Source of the DNA: Pseudoroseomonas cervicalis
Lineage (GTDB): Bacteria > Pseudomonadota > Alphaproteobacteria > Acetobacterales > Acetobacteraceae
Reading direction: 5' to 3'
DNA length: 64,000 nucleotides
Assembly (NCBI RefSeq): GCF_030818485.1
Contig: NZ_JAUTAJ010000004.1
Coordinates: 3,133,501 to 3,197,500, forward strand
Under the pieces are notes generated by a model. The model was not told the origin of the DNA and did not search any database. It saw only the letters and a program-made list of their open reading frames with translations. Position numbers and translations under genes: made by a program. Below, piece after piece: positions 7,860-15,669 of this stretch. How positions within the stretch are numbered: position 1 is the first letter of the stretch; each line of letters begins with the position of its first letter.

Positions 7860-9185
7860 GTGAGCCAGAGCCGCACCGCGCCCGGAACGCCGCCCGCCCC
7901 GCTGCCGGCTTCGCCCGGGCCCGCCGCGCCCTCGCCGCTGCCGGCGGCGATGGCGGTTGCCGCCGAGGGCCGTTCCGGCGGCCCGGGCGCCGGGCTGCCG
8001 GGCGGCTCCGCCGCCGGACCGCAGCGCGCCTCCGCCACGGAAGCCCAGCGTGGCTCCGCCACGGGGATCCAGCGCGCCTCCGCCACGGGGACCCAGCGTG
8101 GCTCCGCCACGGGGCCACGCGACGGCCTGCCGGCCGGCGTGCTGCTGCCGCCCCTGGTGCTGCCCGGCGCCGGCACGCCGCGCTACGTCCTCTCCAGCGC
8201 CGCCGGGCGCTGGCTGCTGCTGGCCTGCCTGCCCTCTTCGGCCGCCGCGGCGCCGCTGGAGGCCGCCATCGGCCCGCTGCGCGCCCGCTTCGACGACCAG
8301 TTCGCCGCGCTTTTCGTGCTGACCGCCCGGCCGGAGGACCTCGCCGAGGGCCGGCTGCGCGACCAGCTGCCCGGCATCCGCATCCTGGCCGATGCCGGCG
8401 GCGCCGCCGCCGCCACGCTGGGCTTCGCGCCGGAACAGGGCGGGCTGCTGCTGCTCGACCCGATGCTGCGGGTGGTCGCCGCCGCGCCGCTCGCCCGCGC
8501 CCAGGCGCTGGTGCGGCTGCTGCGCGGCCTGCCGCCGCCGGCGCTGCATGCCGGGGTGGAACTGCCCGCCCCCGTGCTGCTGCTGCCCCGCCTGCTGGAG
8601 CCGGCGCTGTGCCGCGAGCTGATCCTGAGCCACGCCGCGCTGGGCGCCGCGCCCTCCGGCTTCATGCGCGAGGACGAGCAGGGCCGCACCGTGCTGGTGC
8701 AGGACCCCAGCCACAAGCGGCGCAGCGACGTGACGCTGCAGGACCCGGCCTTGCTGGCGCGGCTGCGCGCCCGCATCTCCGCCCGGCTGGCGCCGATGCT
8801 GCGCCAGGCCTTCCAGTTCGAGGCGACGCGCATCGAGCGCTACATCGTCGCCGCCTATGACGCCGCCGATGGCGGGCATTTCCGCGCCCATCGCGACAAC
8901 ACCACCGCCGGCACGGCGCATCGCCGCTTCGCCGTCAGCGTCAACCTCAATGCCGGGGAGTATGAGGGGGGCGAGCTGGTCTTCCCCGAATTCGGCCCGC
9001 GCCGCTACAGCCCGCCGGCCGGCGGCGCGGTGGTCTTCTCCTGCTCGCTGCTGCATGCGGTGACGCCGGTGACGAAGGGCTGCCGCTACGCCTTCCTGCC
9101 CTTCCTGTATGACGAGGCGGCGGCGGCTGTGCGCGAGCGCAACCGGCACCGCATCGCCCCCACCGGCGCCGCCGCCGCGCCCTAG
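7860..9185 (+). CDS. 2OG-Fe(II) oxygenase with peroxiredoxin-like middle domain
   Basis: A 441-residue protein starting at GTG, with GGAGGGAGAG just before it. Residues 1-90 are Pro/Ala/Gly-rich and contain four 8-residue repeats (QRASATEA, QRGSATGI, QRASATGT, QRGSATGP; residues 55-86). Residues about 95-225 look like a thioredoxin/peroxiredoxin fold (GRWLLLACLPSSA where peroxiredoxins have their Cys motif, then an ILAD...LGF segment) but lack the catalytic cysteine. The C-terminal prolyl-4-hydroxylase-type domain has the iron ligands H344-x-D346 and H399 and the 2-oxoglutarate arginine R409. Such enzymes hydroxylate amino acids, peptides or small molecules; the substrate is unknown. It may be co-transcribed with the Ldh-family gene. 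Confidence 0.8.
   Translation: MSQSRTAPGTPPAPLPASPGPAAPSPLPAAMAVAAEGRSGGPGAGLPGGSAAGPQRASATEAQRGSATGIQRASATGTQRGSATGPRDGLPAGVLLPPLVLPGAGTPRYVLSSAAGRWLLLACLPSSAAAAPLEAAIGPLRARFDDQFAALFVLTARPEDLAEGRLRDQLPGIRILADAGGAAAATLGFAPEQGGLLLLDPMLRVVAAAPLARAQALVRLLRGLPPPALHAGVELPAPVLLLPRLLEPALCRELILSHAALGAAPSGFMREDEQGRTVLVQDPSHKRRSDVTLQDPALLARLRARISARLAPMLRQAFQFEATRIERYIVAAYDAADGGHFRAHRDNTTAGTAHRRFAVSVNLNAGEYEGGELVFPEFGPRRYSPPAGGAVVFSCSLLHAVTPVTKGCRYAFLPFLYDEAAAAVRERNRHRIAPTGAAAAP
8022..8117. repeat. Four in-frame 24-bp tandem repeats
   Basis: Units at 8022, 8046, 8070 and 8094 alternate CAGCGCGCCTCCGCCACGG and CAGCGTGGCTCCGCCACGG plus a variable 5-base end. They stay in frame and encode the QRxSATxx repeats of the oxygenase. 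Their reverse complement resembles the 29-bp intergenic repeats at 44420-44594. Confidence 0.85.
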
Positions 9186-9203
9186 CGCCGGCGGCGCGCG
9201 GCG

Positions 9204-9575
9204 CTACACCGCGCCCGCCATCGGCTTCATCGGCTGCAGCACGATCTCCGCCAGCGAGGCGGCGCCGACCTTGAAAGCCAGCTGGTATTCGGGATCATCC
9301 ACCATGGCCTTGAAGGCGGTGCGGCTCGGATACTGCACCAGCAGCGAGCCATCCCAGCGCGGCGCCGGGCCGGTGGTGAGCACCGGCAGCCCGTCGCCGC
9401 CGAACAGGATCCGCGCGCCGAAGCGCGCCAGGATCGGCCGGGCCATCTGCAGATAGGTCAGGTAGGTGGCACGGCCCCCCTCGGGGGCGAAGCGCAGCAG
9501 GTTCAGCATCACGATGGGCGAATCATCGGGCTCGGCCAGGAAGGCCTCGAACGCGGCGGGGGAGAAGGCAACCAT
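9204..9575 (-). CDS. DUF1330-like protein
   Basis: A 123-residue protein of the dimeric alpha-beta barrel type resembling DUF1330: the middle reads DDSPIVMLNLLRF, and the end LLVQYPSRTAFKAMVDDPEY is the family core. The ribosome binding site decides the start. GAAGGA touches an upstream ATG at 9584 with no spacing but lies 9 bases before ATG 9575, so the shorter form is preferred. No reaction is known for the family. The WYL regulator gene lies just upstream on the same strand and may control it. Confidence 0.7.
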   Translation of the reverse strand: MVAFSPAAFEAFLAEPDDSPIVMLNLLRFAPEGGRATYLTYLQMARPILARFGARILFGGDGLPVLTTGPAPRWDGSLLVQYPSRTAFKAMVDDPEYQLAFKVGAASLAEIVLQPMKPMAGAV

Positions 9576-9625
9576 CTCGATCATTCCTTCGGACGGGGCA
9601 CCGCAAGGCGGGCACGGGCCGAGGG

Positions 9626-10345
9626 CTAGCGGGTGGCCGTGTCAGAAACTGTCAGCATCGAACGCCAGTCGCGATCCTGCCGCCGCCACTCCGCCACCAG
9701 CGCCGGGCGCCGCCCGGGATAGCGCTCCTCCAGCACAGCCTTCACCTGCACGCGGTCGATGCGGAAATGGCGGAAGGCGGCGCGCCGCTCGCACCAGGCG
9801 GCCAGCACCCGCACATCGTCGAAATAGACGATGGCGATCGGCCAGATGACGCGCTCCGACACGGCGCCCTGGTTGTCCTCATAGCCGATGGCGACCTTGC
9901 GCTGCCGCCGGATGGCCTCCCGCAGCTGGGCCGCCTGTGGCGGGTCGCTGCGGCGGGAGAGCGAGGCCGGGCTGACCAGGGCCGGGATCTCCTCGCCGGC
10001 CCGCCCGGCACCGTCCCGCGCGGCCAGGATCTTGGCCAGGGCGCTGTCGCTGCACTGCGCCAGCGCCTGGTCCGCCCGCTGCCGCACCCAGCCCAGGCCG
10101 AGGATCAGCGCATCCAGCTCGTCCGGGGTGAAGGCGAATTGCGGCAGGAAGAACCCCTCCCGCAGGCGATAGCCCATGCCCGCCTGACCATCGACCAGCG
10201 CGCCCAGCGCGCGCAGCGTGTCGATGTCGCGGTAGATGCTGCGCGGCGAGACGCCCAGCTCCTGCGCCAGATCCAGGGCGGTGACCGGATGCCGGCGGGC
10301 GCGCAGCAGGTTGATCAGCTCGAACAGGCGATTCGTGCGCGACAT
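9626..10345 (-). CDS. YafY-type HTH/WYL transcriptional regulator
   Basis: A 239-residue regulator. Residues 3-60 form a DeoR-like winged helix-turn-helix (TNRLFELINLLRARRHPV, then LAQELGVSPRSIYRDIDTL), and the C-terminal half is a WYL ligand-sensing domain (VAIGYEDNQGAVSERVIWPI; YFDDVRVLAAWCERRAAFRHF). WYL regulators commonly control neighbouring or DNA-damage genes in response to nucleic acid or small ligands. Candidate targets here are the downstream DUF1330 gene or the divergent methyltransferase; both are guesses. Start MSRTNR was chosen because the conserved HTH begins there; the frame upstream is repeat-derived. Confidence 0.8.
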   Translation of the reverse strand: MSRTNRLFELINLLRARRHPVTALDLAQELGVSPRSIYRDIDTLRALGALVDGQAGMGYRLREGFFLPQFAFTPDELDALILGLGWVRQRADQALAQCSDSALAKILAARDGAGRAGEEIPALVSPASLSRRSDPPQAAQLREAIRRQRKVAIGYEDNQGAVSERVIWPIAIVYFDDVRVLAAWCERRAAFRHFRIDRVQVKAVLEERYPGRRPALVAEWRRQDRDWRSMLTVSDTATR

Positions 10346-10398
10346 GGGCGCAAGCTTTCCGGGCGATCGGCCGGGGCTGCAACCTCCGCCCCTCAAGA

Positions 10399-10530
10399 CC
10401 AGGGGGGCTCCGCCCCCCTGGACCCCCGGCCGGGGGGATAGTATCCCCCCGGACCCCGCCTTCAGATGGGAAGTCCAGAAACCTCAGGTTTCTGGTGGGG
10501 GAAGTCTGAAGGGGGCAAGGCCCCCTTCAG
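10399..10530. repeat. Composite palindromic repeat element, four hairpins
   Basis: Hairpins at 10399-10420 (CCAGGGGGG...CCCCCTGG), 10429-10451 (CCGGGGGGAT-AGT-ATCCCCCCGG), 10474-10494 (CCAGAAACCT-C-AGGTTTCTGG) and 10506-10530 (CTGAAGGGGGC...GCCCCCTTCAG). They fill the space between two divergent genes and are the most complete copy of this element in the window. Confidence 0.85.
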
Positions 10531-10548
10531 CCCGCCGGAACGCTGCGC

Positions 10549-11295
10549 ATGACATCCGAGCCCGACCGCCTCTGTGGCCCCGCCGCCGTCGCCGCCGCCT
10601 TCGCGCACCGGCCGCAGGCGGTGCTGCGCCTGTTCTACCTGGCCTCCCGCCGGGCCGAGGCCGGGCCCTTCTGCGCCCAGCTCGCCCGCGCCCGGAAACC
10701 CTATCGGGAAGTCCCGCCGGCCGAGCTCGCCAAGATCGCCGGCACCACCCACCATGGCGGCATCGTCGCCATCGCCGCGCCGCGCGCCGTGCCGGCGCTG
10801 CCCGCCAGCCCGCCGCGGGACCTGTTCGGCCCCGGCCTGCTGCCGGTGCTGGACGGCGTGGGCAACCCGCACAATCTCGGCGCCATCGCCCGCTCCGCCG
10901 CCTTCTTCGGCTGCCGCGCCCTGCTGCTCTCGGGCGATCCGCGCCAGGCGGGGCTGTCCGACTCGGCCTGGCGCACCAGCGAGGGCGGGCTGGAGGCCCT
11001 CTCCCTCTACCGCGCGCCGGATTTGCCGGCGGCGCTCGGCGCGCTGGGGCGGCACTGCCTGACGGTCGCCGCCGTGGCGCGCGGCGGGGTGGCGCCGCAG
11101 GCCCTGCCGCGCGACCGCCCTATCGCGCTCGTCATGGGCAATGAGGAACAGGGCCTGCCGCAGGCCAGCATCGCCGCCTGCGCGGCGCGGGTGACGCTGC
11201 CGGGCTCCGGCGCGGTGGAAAGCCTGAACGTCTCCGTCGCCGCCGCGGTGCTGATGCACGCGCTGGTTGTATCGCCCTGCGCGACAGGGTTGTGA
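10549..11295 (+). CDS. TrmH/SpoU-family RNA 2'-O-methyltransferase
   Basis: A 248-residue SPOUT methyltransferase. The three knot motifs are clear: LDGVGNPHNLGAIARSAAFF, LVMGNEEQGL and LPGSGAVESLNVSVAAAVLM. The N-terminus (CGPAAVAAAFAHRPQAVLRL) is the substrate-binding domain of the RlmB/TrmH group. It transfers a methyl group from S-adenosylmethionine to a ribose 2'-OH of tRNA or rRNA; the site is unknown. The gene is divergent from the WYL regulator across a repeat-filled gap. Confidence 0.85.
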   Translation: MTSEPDRLCGPAAVAAAFAHRPQAVLRLFYLASRRAEAGPFCAQLARARKPYREVPPAELAKIAGTTHHGGIVAIAAPRAVPALPASPPRDLFGPGLLPVLDGVGNPHNLGAIARSAAFFGCRALLLSGDPRQAGLSDSAWRTSEGGLEALSLYRAPDLPAALGALGRHCLTVAAVARGGVAPQALPRDRPIALVMGNEEQGLPQASIAACAARVTLPGSGAVESLNVSVAAAVLMHALVVSPCATGL

Positions 11296-11384
11296 AAGAT
11301 AACATTCGCGCCATCACGGCTCTTGCCCTGGGGATAAGTCTCCGCCAGAACCCGCGCCGGAACCCAACCGGAGCTCCCAAAACC

Positions 11385-12389
11385 ATGACCATCCGCCGCC
11401 GCGCCCTGCTGGGCGCCGCCGCCACCTTCCCGGCCGTCGGGCTGTTCACGCCGCATCTGGCGCGGGCCCAGGCCTTCCCCTCCCGTCCGCTGCGCCTGGT
11501 GGTGCCGTTTGCCGCCGGCGGCTCGGTCGACATGACCGGCCGCCTGATGGCCCAGGCCCTGCAGCCCGTGCTGGGCCAGACCGTGGTGGTCGACAACCGC
11601 GGCGGCGCCGGCGGCAATCTCGGCGCGGCCGAGGCGGCGCGCTCCGAGAAGGACGGGCACACCCTGCTGCTCGCCTCGGCCTCGATCCTGGCGGCCAACA
11701 AGTTCCTCTATCGCAAGTCGATGCCGATCGACCCGATCACCGACCTGGCGCCGGTCACCCGCGTGACCACCGGCACGGTGTTCATGACGGTCAACGCCAA
11801 CAGCCCCTACCGCACCTTCCAGGACGTCATCGCGGCGGCCAAGAAGGATCCGGGCAAGCTGACCATGGGCTCCTCGGGCACCGGCACGATCAGCCACCTG
11901 ACGCTGGCCAAGGTCAACAAGGAGACCGGCGCCGACATCACCCATGTGCCGTATCGCGGCGGCGCCCCGGCCCTGCAGGACCTGCTGGCCGGCAATATCG
12001 ACATGATGTTCGACGTCATCCCGCTGTCCATGGCGCATGTGCGTGAGGGCCGCATCCGCGTGCTCGCCGCCGCCAGCGCCGAGCGCGTGACCTATTCGCC
12101 GGAGCTGAAGGACGTGCCGGCGATGAAGGAGCTGCTGCCCGGCTCCAACATCGACATGCAGTCCTGGTACGGCGTGAACGTGCCGGCCGGCGTGCCGGCC
12201 GACCGCATCGCCGCGCTGCACCGCGCCATCGTCAGCGTCGTCGACACGGCCGAGTTCCGCGAGAAGATGGAGCCGAACGGCTTCACCACCGTGGTCGACG
12301 CCACCCCGGCCGCCTATGGCGAGTATCTGCGCAGCCAGGAAGCCGTCTGGAAGGGCCTGGTCGAGGAATCCGGCGCCAGCCTGGACTGA
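11385..12389 (+). CDS. Bug-family (TctC-type) solute-binding protein
   Basis: A 334-residue periplasmic receptor of the tripartite tricarboxylate transporter family. An export signal (TIRRRALLGAAATFPAVGLF...HLARAQA) covers residues 1-28; its twin arginines are not a full Tat motif. The Bug core includes PLRLVVPFAAGGSVDMTGRL, VVVDNRGGAGGNLGA, GSSGTGTISHLT and HVPYRGGAPALQDLLAG. Members bind carboxylates, amides or aromatic acids. ATG 11385 was chosen over an upstream in-frame ATG because the signal peptide starts there and GGAG lies 11 bases before it. No TctA or TctB membrane partners are nearby, so it is an orphan receptor. Confidence 0.88.
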   Translation: MTIRRRALLGAAATFPAVGLFTPHLARAQAFPSRPLRLVVPFAAGGSVDMTGRLMAQALQPVLGQTVVVDNRGGAGGNLGAAEAARSEKDGHTLLLASASILAANKFLYRKSMPIDPITDLAPVTRVTTGTVFMTVNANSPYRTFQDVIAAAKKDPGKLTMGSSGTGTISHLTLAKVNKETGADITHVPYRGGAPALQDLLAGNIDMMFDVIPLSMAHVREGRIRVLAAASAERVTYSPELKDVPAMKELLPGSNIDMQSWYGVNVPAGVPADRIAALHRAIVSVVDTAEFREKMEPNGFTTVVDATPAAYGEYLRSQEAVWKGLVEESGASLD

Positions 12390-12525
12390 TCGGCCCGGCA
12401 TGACCGGCGGCGGCCCTGGCCGCCGCCGCGGGAGACCGGCGGGGCCGGGGGCGCGAGCCTCCGGCCCCGCCCTGCATTGGGCGCCCTGCATCCAGGGGCG
12501 GCCGCCAGGGCAGGCCCGCCGCTGC

Positions 12526-12615
12526 GCGCGGCCTGGCCGCCCGCCTTTCCGCGCGGCCTGGCCGCCCGCCTTTCCGCGCGGCTTGGCCGCCCGCCTTTCC
12601 GCGCGGCTTGGCCGC
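12526..12615. repeat. 25-bp tandem repeat, 3.6 copies
   Basis: Units at 12526, 12551 and 12576 plus a partial unit at 12601 follow GCGCGGCCTGGCCGC followed by CCGCCTTTCC, with one C/T change shared by the last two. They lie in the 289-base gap between the two Bug genes, 63 bases before the second start codon. The unit contains a GC-rich palindrome (GCGGCCTGGCCGC). Confidence 0.9.
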
Positions 12616-12678
12616 GACATTGCCTCGACGCAACGCCCGCGCCAGGGCAGGCTGGGCCGGTCCTGGCGGAGAAGCCCC

Positions 12679-13707
12679 ATGTCCCGAACCCCCACCCTGC
12701 CTCGCCGCCGCCTGGCCGCGCTGGCGGCCCTGCCGCTGTTGCCGGCCGCCGCCGCCGCCCAGACGCCCCCGCCGCCCGCCCCCGGCGGCGAGGCGCGGCC
12801 GCTGCGGCTGGTGGTGCCCTTCCCGCCGGGCGGCGCGCTGGACCTGCTGGCGCGGCTGCTGGCCGAGCGGCTGGGCCCGGCGCTGGGCCGCACCGTGGTG
12901 GTGGACAACCGCGCCGGCGCCGGCGGCATGCTGGGCGCCGATGCGGTGGCCAAGGCGGCGCCGGATGGCGCGACGATCGGGCTGCTCGGCCTGACCACCT
13001 GGACCGCCATGCCTTTCATGTTCAACCGCCTGCCCTTCGACGCGACGAAGGATTTCACCCCGCTCAGCCTGATCTCCGCCGGCTCCCTGCTCTGCGTCGT
13101 CAATGCCGAGACCGCCGAGCGGCGCGGCTGGAGCGATTTCCGCGCGCTCATCGCCTGGGCCAAGGCCAATCCGGACAAGGTGACGATGGGCAGCTCGGGC
13201 ACCGGCACCTCCTCGCATCTCTGCCTGGCGGCGGTGAACAAGGCGACCGGGGCGGGCATCCTGCACGTGCCCTATCGCGGCGGCGGGCCGGCCATCCAGG
13301 ACGTGCTCTCGGGCAATATCGACATGATGTTCGACGTGATGCCGGCGCTGATGCCGCATGTCACCTCGGGCAAGCTGAAGGCGCTGGCGGTGTCCTCGGC
13401 GCGGCCGGTCGAATCGGCGCCCGGCGTGCCGGGCATGGCGGAGTTCGCCGATCTCGGCCTCGGCCATGTCGACATCGTCACCTGGAACGCCATCGCCGCC
13501 CCGGCCGGCCTGCCCGACGCGCTGGCCGAGCGCCTGGCCCAGGCGGTGCGCCAGGCCGGCGCCGAGCCGGACTTCCGCGAGCGGCTGCGCCCGCTGGGCT
13601 ATGAGGCGGTGACCAGCGCCAACCGGCGCGAGCTGGAGGATCTGATCGCCCAGCAGCGGCCGATCTGGCGCGAGCTGGTCGAGCTCTCCGGCGCCCGGCT
13701 GGACTGA
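12679..13707 (+). CDS. Second Bug-family solute-binding protein
   Basis: A 342-residue receptor, clearly related to the preceding Bug protein (shared GSSGTGT, HVPYRGG, GNIDMMFDV). Its signal peptide is LPRRRLAALAALPLLPAAAAAQ, and the core starts at PLRLVVPFPPGGALDLLARL. GGAGAAG precedes ATG 12679. The ligand pocket differs from its neighbour (GLTTWTAMPF in place of SASILAANKF), so the ligand probably differs. The two may be an old tandem duplication. It is followed by a terminator-like hairpin. Confidence 0.88.
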   Translation: MSRTPTLPRRRLAALAALPLLPAAAAAQTPPPPAPGGEARPLRLVVPFPPGGALDLLARLLAERLGPALGRTVVVDNRAGAGGMLGADAVAKAAPDGATIGLLGLTTWTAMPFMFNRLPFDATKDFTPLSLISAGSLLCVVNAETAERRGWSDFRALIAWAKANPDKVTMGSSGTGTSSHLCLAAVNKATGAGILHVPYRGGGPAIQDVLSGNIDMMFDVMPALMPHVTSGKLKALAVSSARPVESAPGVPGMAEFADLGLGHVDIVTWNAIAAPAGLPDALAERLAQAVRQAGAEPDFRERLRPLGYEAVTSANRRELEDLIAQQRPIWRELVELSGARLD

Positions 13708-13720
13708 GTGCCGCCGCGCA

Positions 13721-13767
13721 AAAAGCCGCGCCGCGCCGGGGGAAGTCATTCCCCCCGGCGCGGCTTT
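13721..13767 (+). terminator. Probable rho-independent terminator
   Basis: AAAGCCGCGCC...GGGGG pairs with CCCCCGGCGCGGCTTT around an AAGTCATT loop, with a 5-base bulge in the left arm. The T run is short. It lies 14 bases after the second Bug gene. Confidence 0.6.
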
Positions 13768-13806
13768 CGGGGCAGGCTGCGGCAACCCATGCTTGCGGAG
13801 GAAACC

Positions 13807-14694
13807 ATGTCCCGACTCCCGGCCCCGATGCTGGCTGCGATGCTGGCCGCGCTGCTGGCCGCCGCGCCGGCGCGCGCCGCCGACCCGCAGCCCAACTGCC
13901 CCTCCGAGGCGGCGATGCAGGCCATGGCGGCCTCGCTGCTCTCCAACGCCCCGGTGCAGCCCTTCCCGGGGCGGATGACGCTGGCCGACGGGCTCTGCGC
14001 GCAGAACCGGCTGGTGCCGGCGATGCAGGCCGAGCTCGGCCGCGTGGTCGGCTGGAAGGTGGGGCTGACCAATGACGCCGCGCAGCGCCGCTTCGGCGTG
14101 CCGCATCCGCTGGCTGGCCCGATCTACGAGGCGACGGTGCGCGCCCGCTCCGGCGCCGAGCTGCCGGCGCGCTTCGCCGCCGTGCCGGTGGTCGAGGCCG
14201 ATCTGATCGTGCGGGTGAAGGATGAGGGCATCGCGACGGCCGGCGAGGACCATGTCGCCATCCTGCGCCACCTCGACCAGGTGATCCCCTTCATCGAGAT
14301 GCCCGACCTGGCGCTGGCCGATCTGAAGCAGATGGACGGGCCGAACCTGATGGCGATCGGCGTCGGCGCGCGGCTCGGCGTGGTGGGGGAGGCGATCCCG
14401 GTGCAGGCGGACGCCGCCTTCGCGCAGCGCCTGGGCCGCATGCAGGTGCGCTTCGCCGACGACCAGAAGGAGCTGTCCAGCGCCCCGGGCAGCGCGCTGC
14501 TCGGCCATCCGCTGAACGTCATCCCCTGGCTGGTGAAGGATCTGGCCTCGCGCGGCCTGGCGCTGCGGGCGGGCGACCTGATCTCGCTGGGCGGCTTCTC
14601 CCCGGCGCTGCCGGCCGAGGCCGGCCGCCGCTACAGCGTCACCTATACCGGCCTGCTGGAGCAGCCGGTCGAGGTCAGCGTCACGCTGCGCTGA
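13807..14694 (+). CDS. Exported 2-keto-4-pentenoate hydratase-like protein
   Basis: A 295-residue protein with a signal peptide (MSRLPAPMLAAMLAALLAAA, cleavage near ARAAD), then a fumarylacetoacetase/MhpD-type hydratase domain: VVGWKVGLTN, LAGPIYE, VVEADLIVRV, PFIEMPD, MAIGVGARLG and the C-terminal GDLISLGGFS. Cytosolic relatives add water to 2-hydroxypenta-2,4-dienoate in aromatic ring meta-cleavage. Export of this domain is unusual and suggests a different substrate or a binding role. GGAGG lies just before ATG 13807, which rules out a longer start at 13708. It follows two Bug receptors, but a hairpin separates them. Confidence 0.78.
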   Translation: MSRLPAPMLAAMLAALLAAAPARAADPQPNCPSEAAMQAMAASLLSNAPVQPFPGRMTLADGLCAQNRLVPAMQAELGRVVGWKVGLTNDAAQRRFGVPHPLAGPIYEATVRARSGAELPARFAAVPVVEADLIVRVKDEGIATAGEDHVAILRHLDQVIPFIEMPDLALADLKQMDGPNLMAIGVGARLGVVGEAIPVQADAAFAQRLGRMQVRFADDQKELSSAPGSALLGHPLNVIPWLVKDLASRGLALRAGDLISLGGFSPALPAEAGRRYSVTYTGLLEQPVEVSVTLR

Positions 14695-14702
14695 AGGCGG
14701 GT

Positions 14703-14768
14703 GCAGGGAACCCCGTTCCCTGCCCAAGGGAAGGAAGGGGGGAGTTCGAGGGGGCAAAGCCCCCTCGA
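14703..14768. repeat. Pair of intergenic hairpins
   Basis: GCAGGGAA-CCCCG-TTCCCTGC (14703-14723) and TCGAGGGGGC-AAA-GCCCCCTCGA (14746-14768). The same two-hairpin layout with changed but still pairing arms occurs at 30725-30777. Confidence 0.8.
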
Positions 14769-14829
14769 CCGCAACGCCGGCAACGCCGCGCCCCGCCGCC
14801 GGTTGATGCCGCAGCGCGGCGCTGCGCTC

Positions 14830-14858
14830 TTGACCTCGGCGCCGTGCCGGCGCATCGC
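14830..14858 (+). promoter_or_regulatory. Weak candidate promoter for hisF
   Basis: TTGACC, a 17-base spacer, then CATCGC. The -35 box and spacing are good and the -10 box is poor. It lies about 35 bases before the hisF start. Confidence 0.3.
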
Positions 14859-14892
14859 CTGTCTCTCGCCCCCGGCTGGAGAAGTGTCCCGC

Positions 14893-15669
14893 ATGCTCGC
14901 GCTCCGCGTCATTCCGTGCCTCGACGTCAAGGAAGGCCGCGTCGTCAAGGGCGTGAACTTCGTCGCGCTGCGCGATGCCGGCGACCCGGTGGAGCAGGCC
15001 CGCGCCTATGACGCGGAAGGCGCGGACGAGATCACCTTCCTCGACATCGGCGCCACGCATGAGAATCGCGACACCATGTATGACGTGGTCTCGCGCACCG
15101 CGGCCGAGGTGTTCATCCCGCTGACCGTGGGCGGCGGCGTGCGCGCGGTCGAGGATGTGCGCAAGCTGCTGCTGGCCGGCGCCGACAAGGCCAGCATCAA
15201 CTCCGCCGCCGTCTCCGACCCCGAGCTGGTGCGCCGCGCGGCGCAGGCCTTCGGCAGCCAGGCCATCGTCGTCGCCATCGACGCCCGCAAGGTCGCCGAG
15301 GGGCGCTGGGAGATCTTCACCCATGGCGGACGGCGCGAGACGGGCATCGACGCGCTGGGCTGGGCCGAGCGGATGGAGAGCCTCGGCGCCGGCGAGCTGC
15401 TGGTGACCTCGATGGATCGCGACGGCACCAAATCGGGCTTCGACCTCGACCTGCTGCGGGCGCTGCGGGCCCGGGTGCGGCTGCCGCTGGTGGCCTCGGG
15501 CGGGGTCGGCGCGGTCGGACATTTCGTGGAAGGGGCGGAGGCCGGCGCCACCGGGCTGCTGGCCGCCAGCGTGTTCCATTATGGCGAGATGCGCATCGGC
15601 GAGGCCAAGGCGGCGCTGGCCGAGGCCGGTTTCCCGGTGCGCCCGAATCCTGTGCGGAAGGTGGCCTGA
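14893..15669 (+). CDS. hisF: Imidazole glycerol phosphate synthase subunit HisF
   Basis: A 258-residue TIM barrel, the cyclase subunit of imidazole glycerol phosphate synthase. With HisH-derived ammonia it converts PRFAR to imidazole glycerol phosphate and AICAR. The catalytic Asp is in [15 protein letters not shown] and the second is in [12 protein letters not shown]; the phosphate sites [10 protein letters not shown] and ASGGVGAVG are intact. It overlaps hisE by one base (TGATG). In many alphaproteobacteria hisB, hisH and hisA precede it; here it is preceded by a repeat and the hydratase gene. Confidence 0.95.
   Translation: MLALRVIPCLDVKEGRVVKGVNFVALRDAGDPVEQARAYDAEGADEITFLDIGATHENRDTMYDVVSRTAAEVFIPLTVGGGVRAVEDVRKLLLAGADKASINSAAVSDPELVRRAAQAFGSQAIVVAIDARKVAEGRWEIFTHGGRRETGIDALGWAERMESLGAGELLVTSMDRDGTKSGFDLDLLRALRARVRLPLVASGGVGAVGHFVEGAEAGATGLLAASVFHYGEMRIGEAKAALAEAGFPVRPNPVRKVA

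Noticed and set aside
12283..15579. 1098-codon minus-strand frame across the Bug genes, hydratase and hisF
   Set aside because: It runs across several well-supported plus-strand genes and has the composition of an antisense frame.
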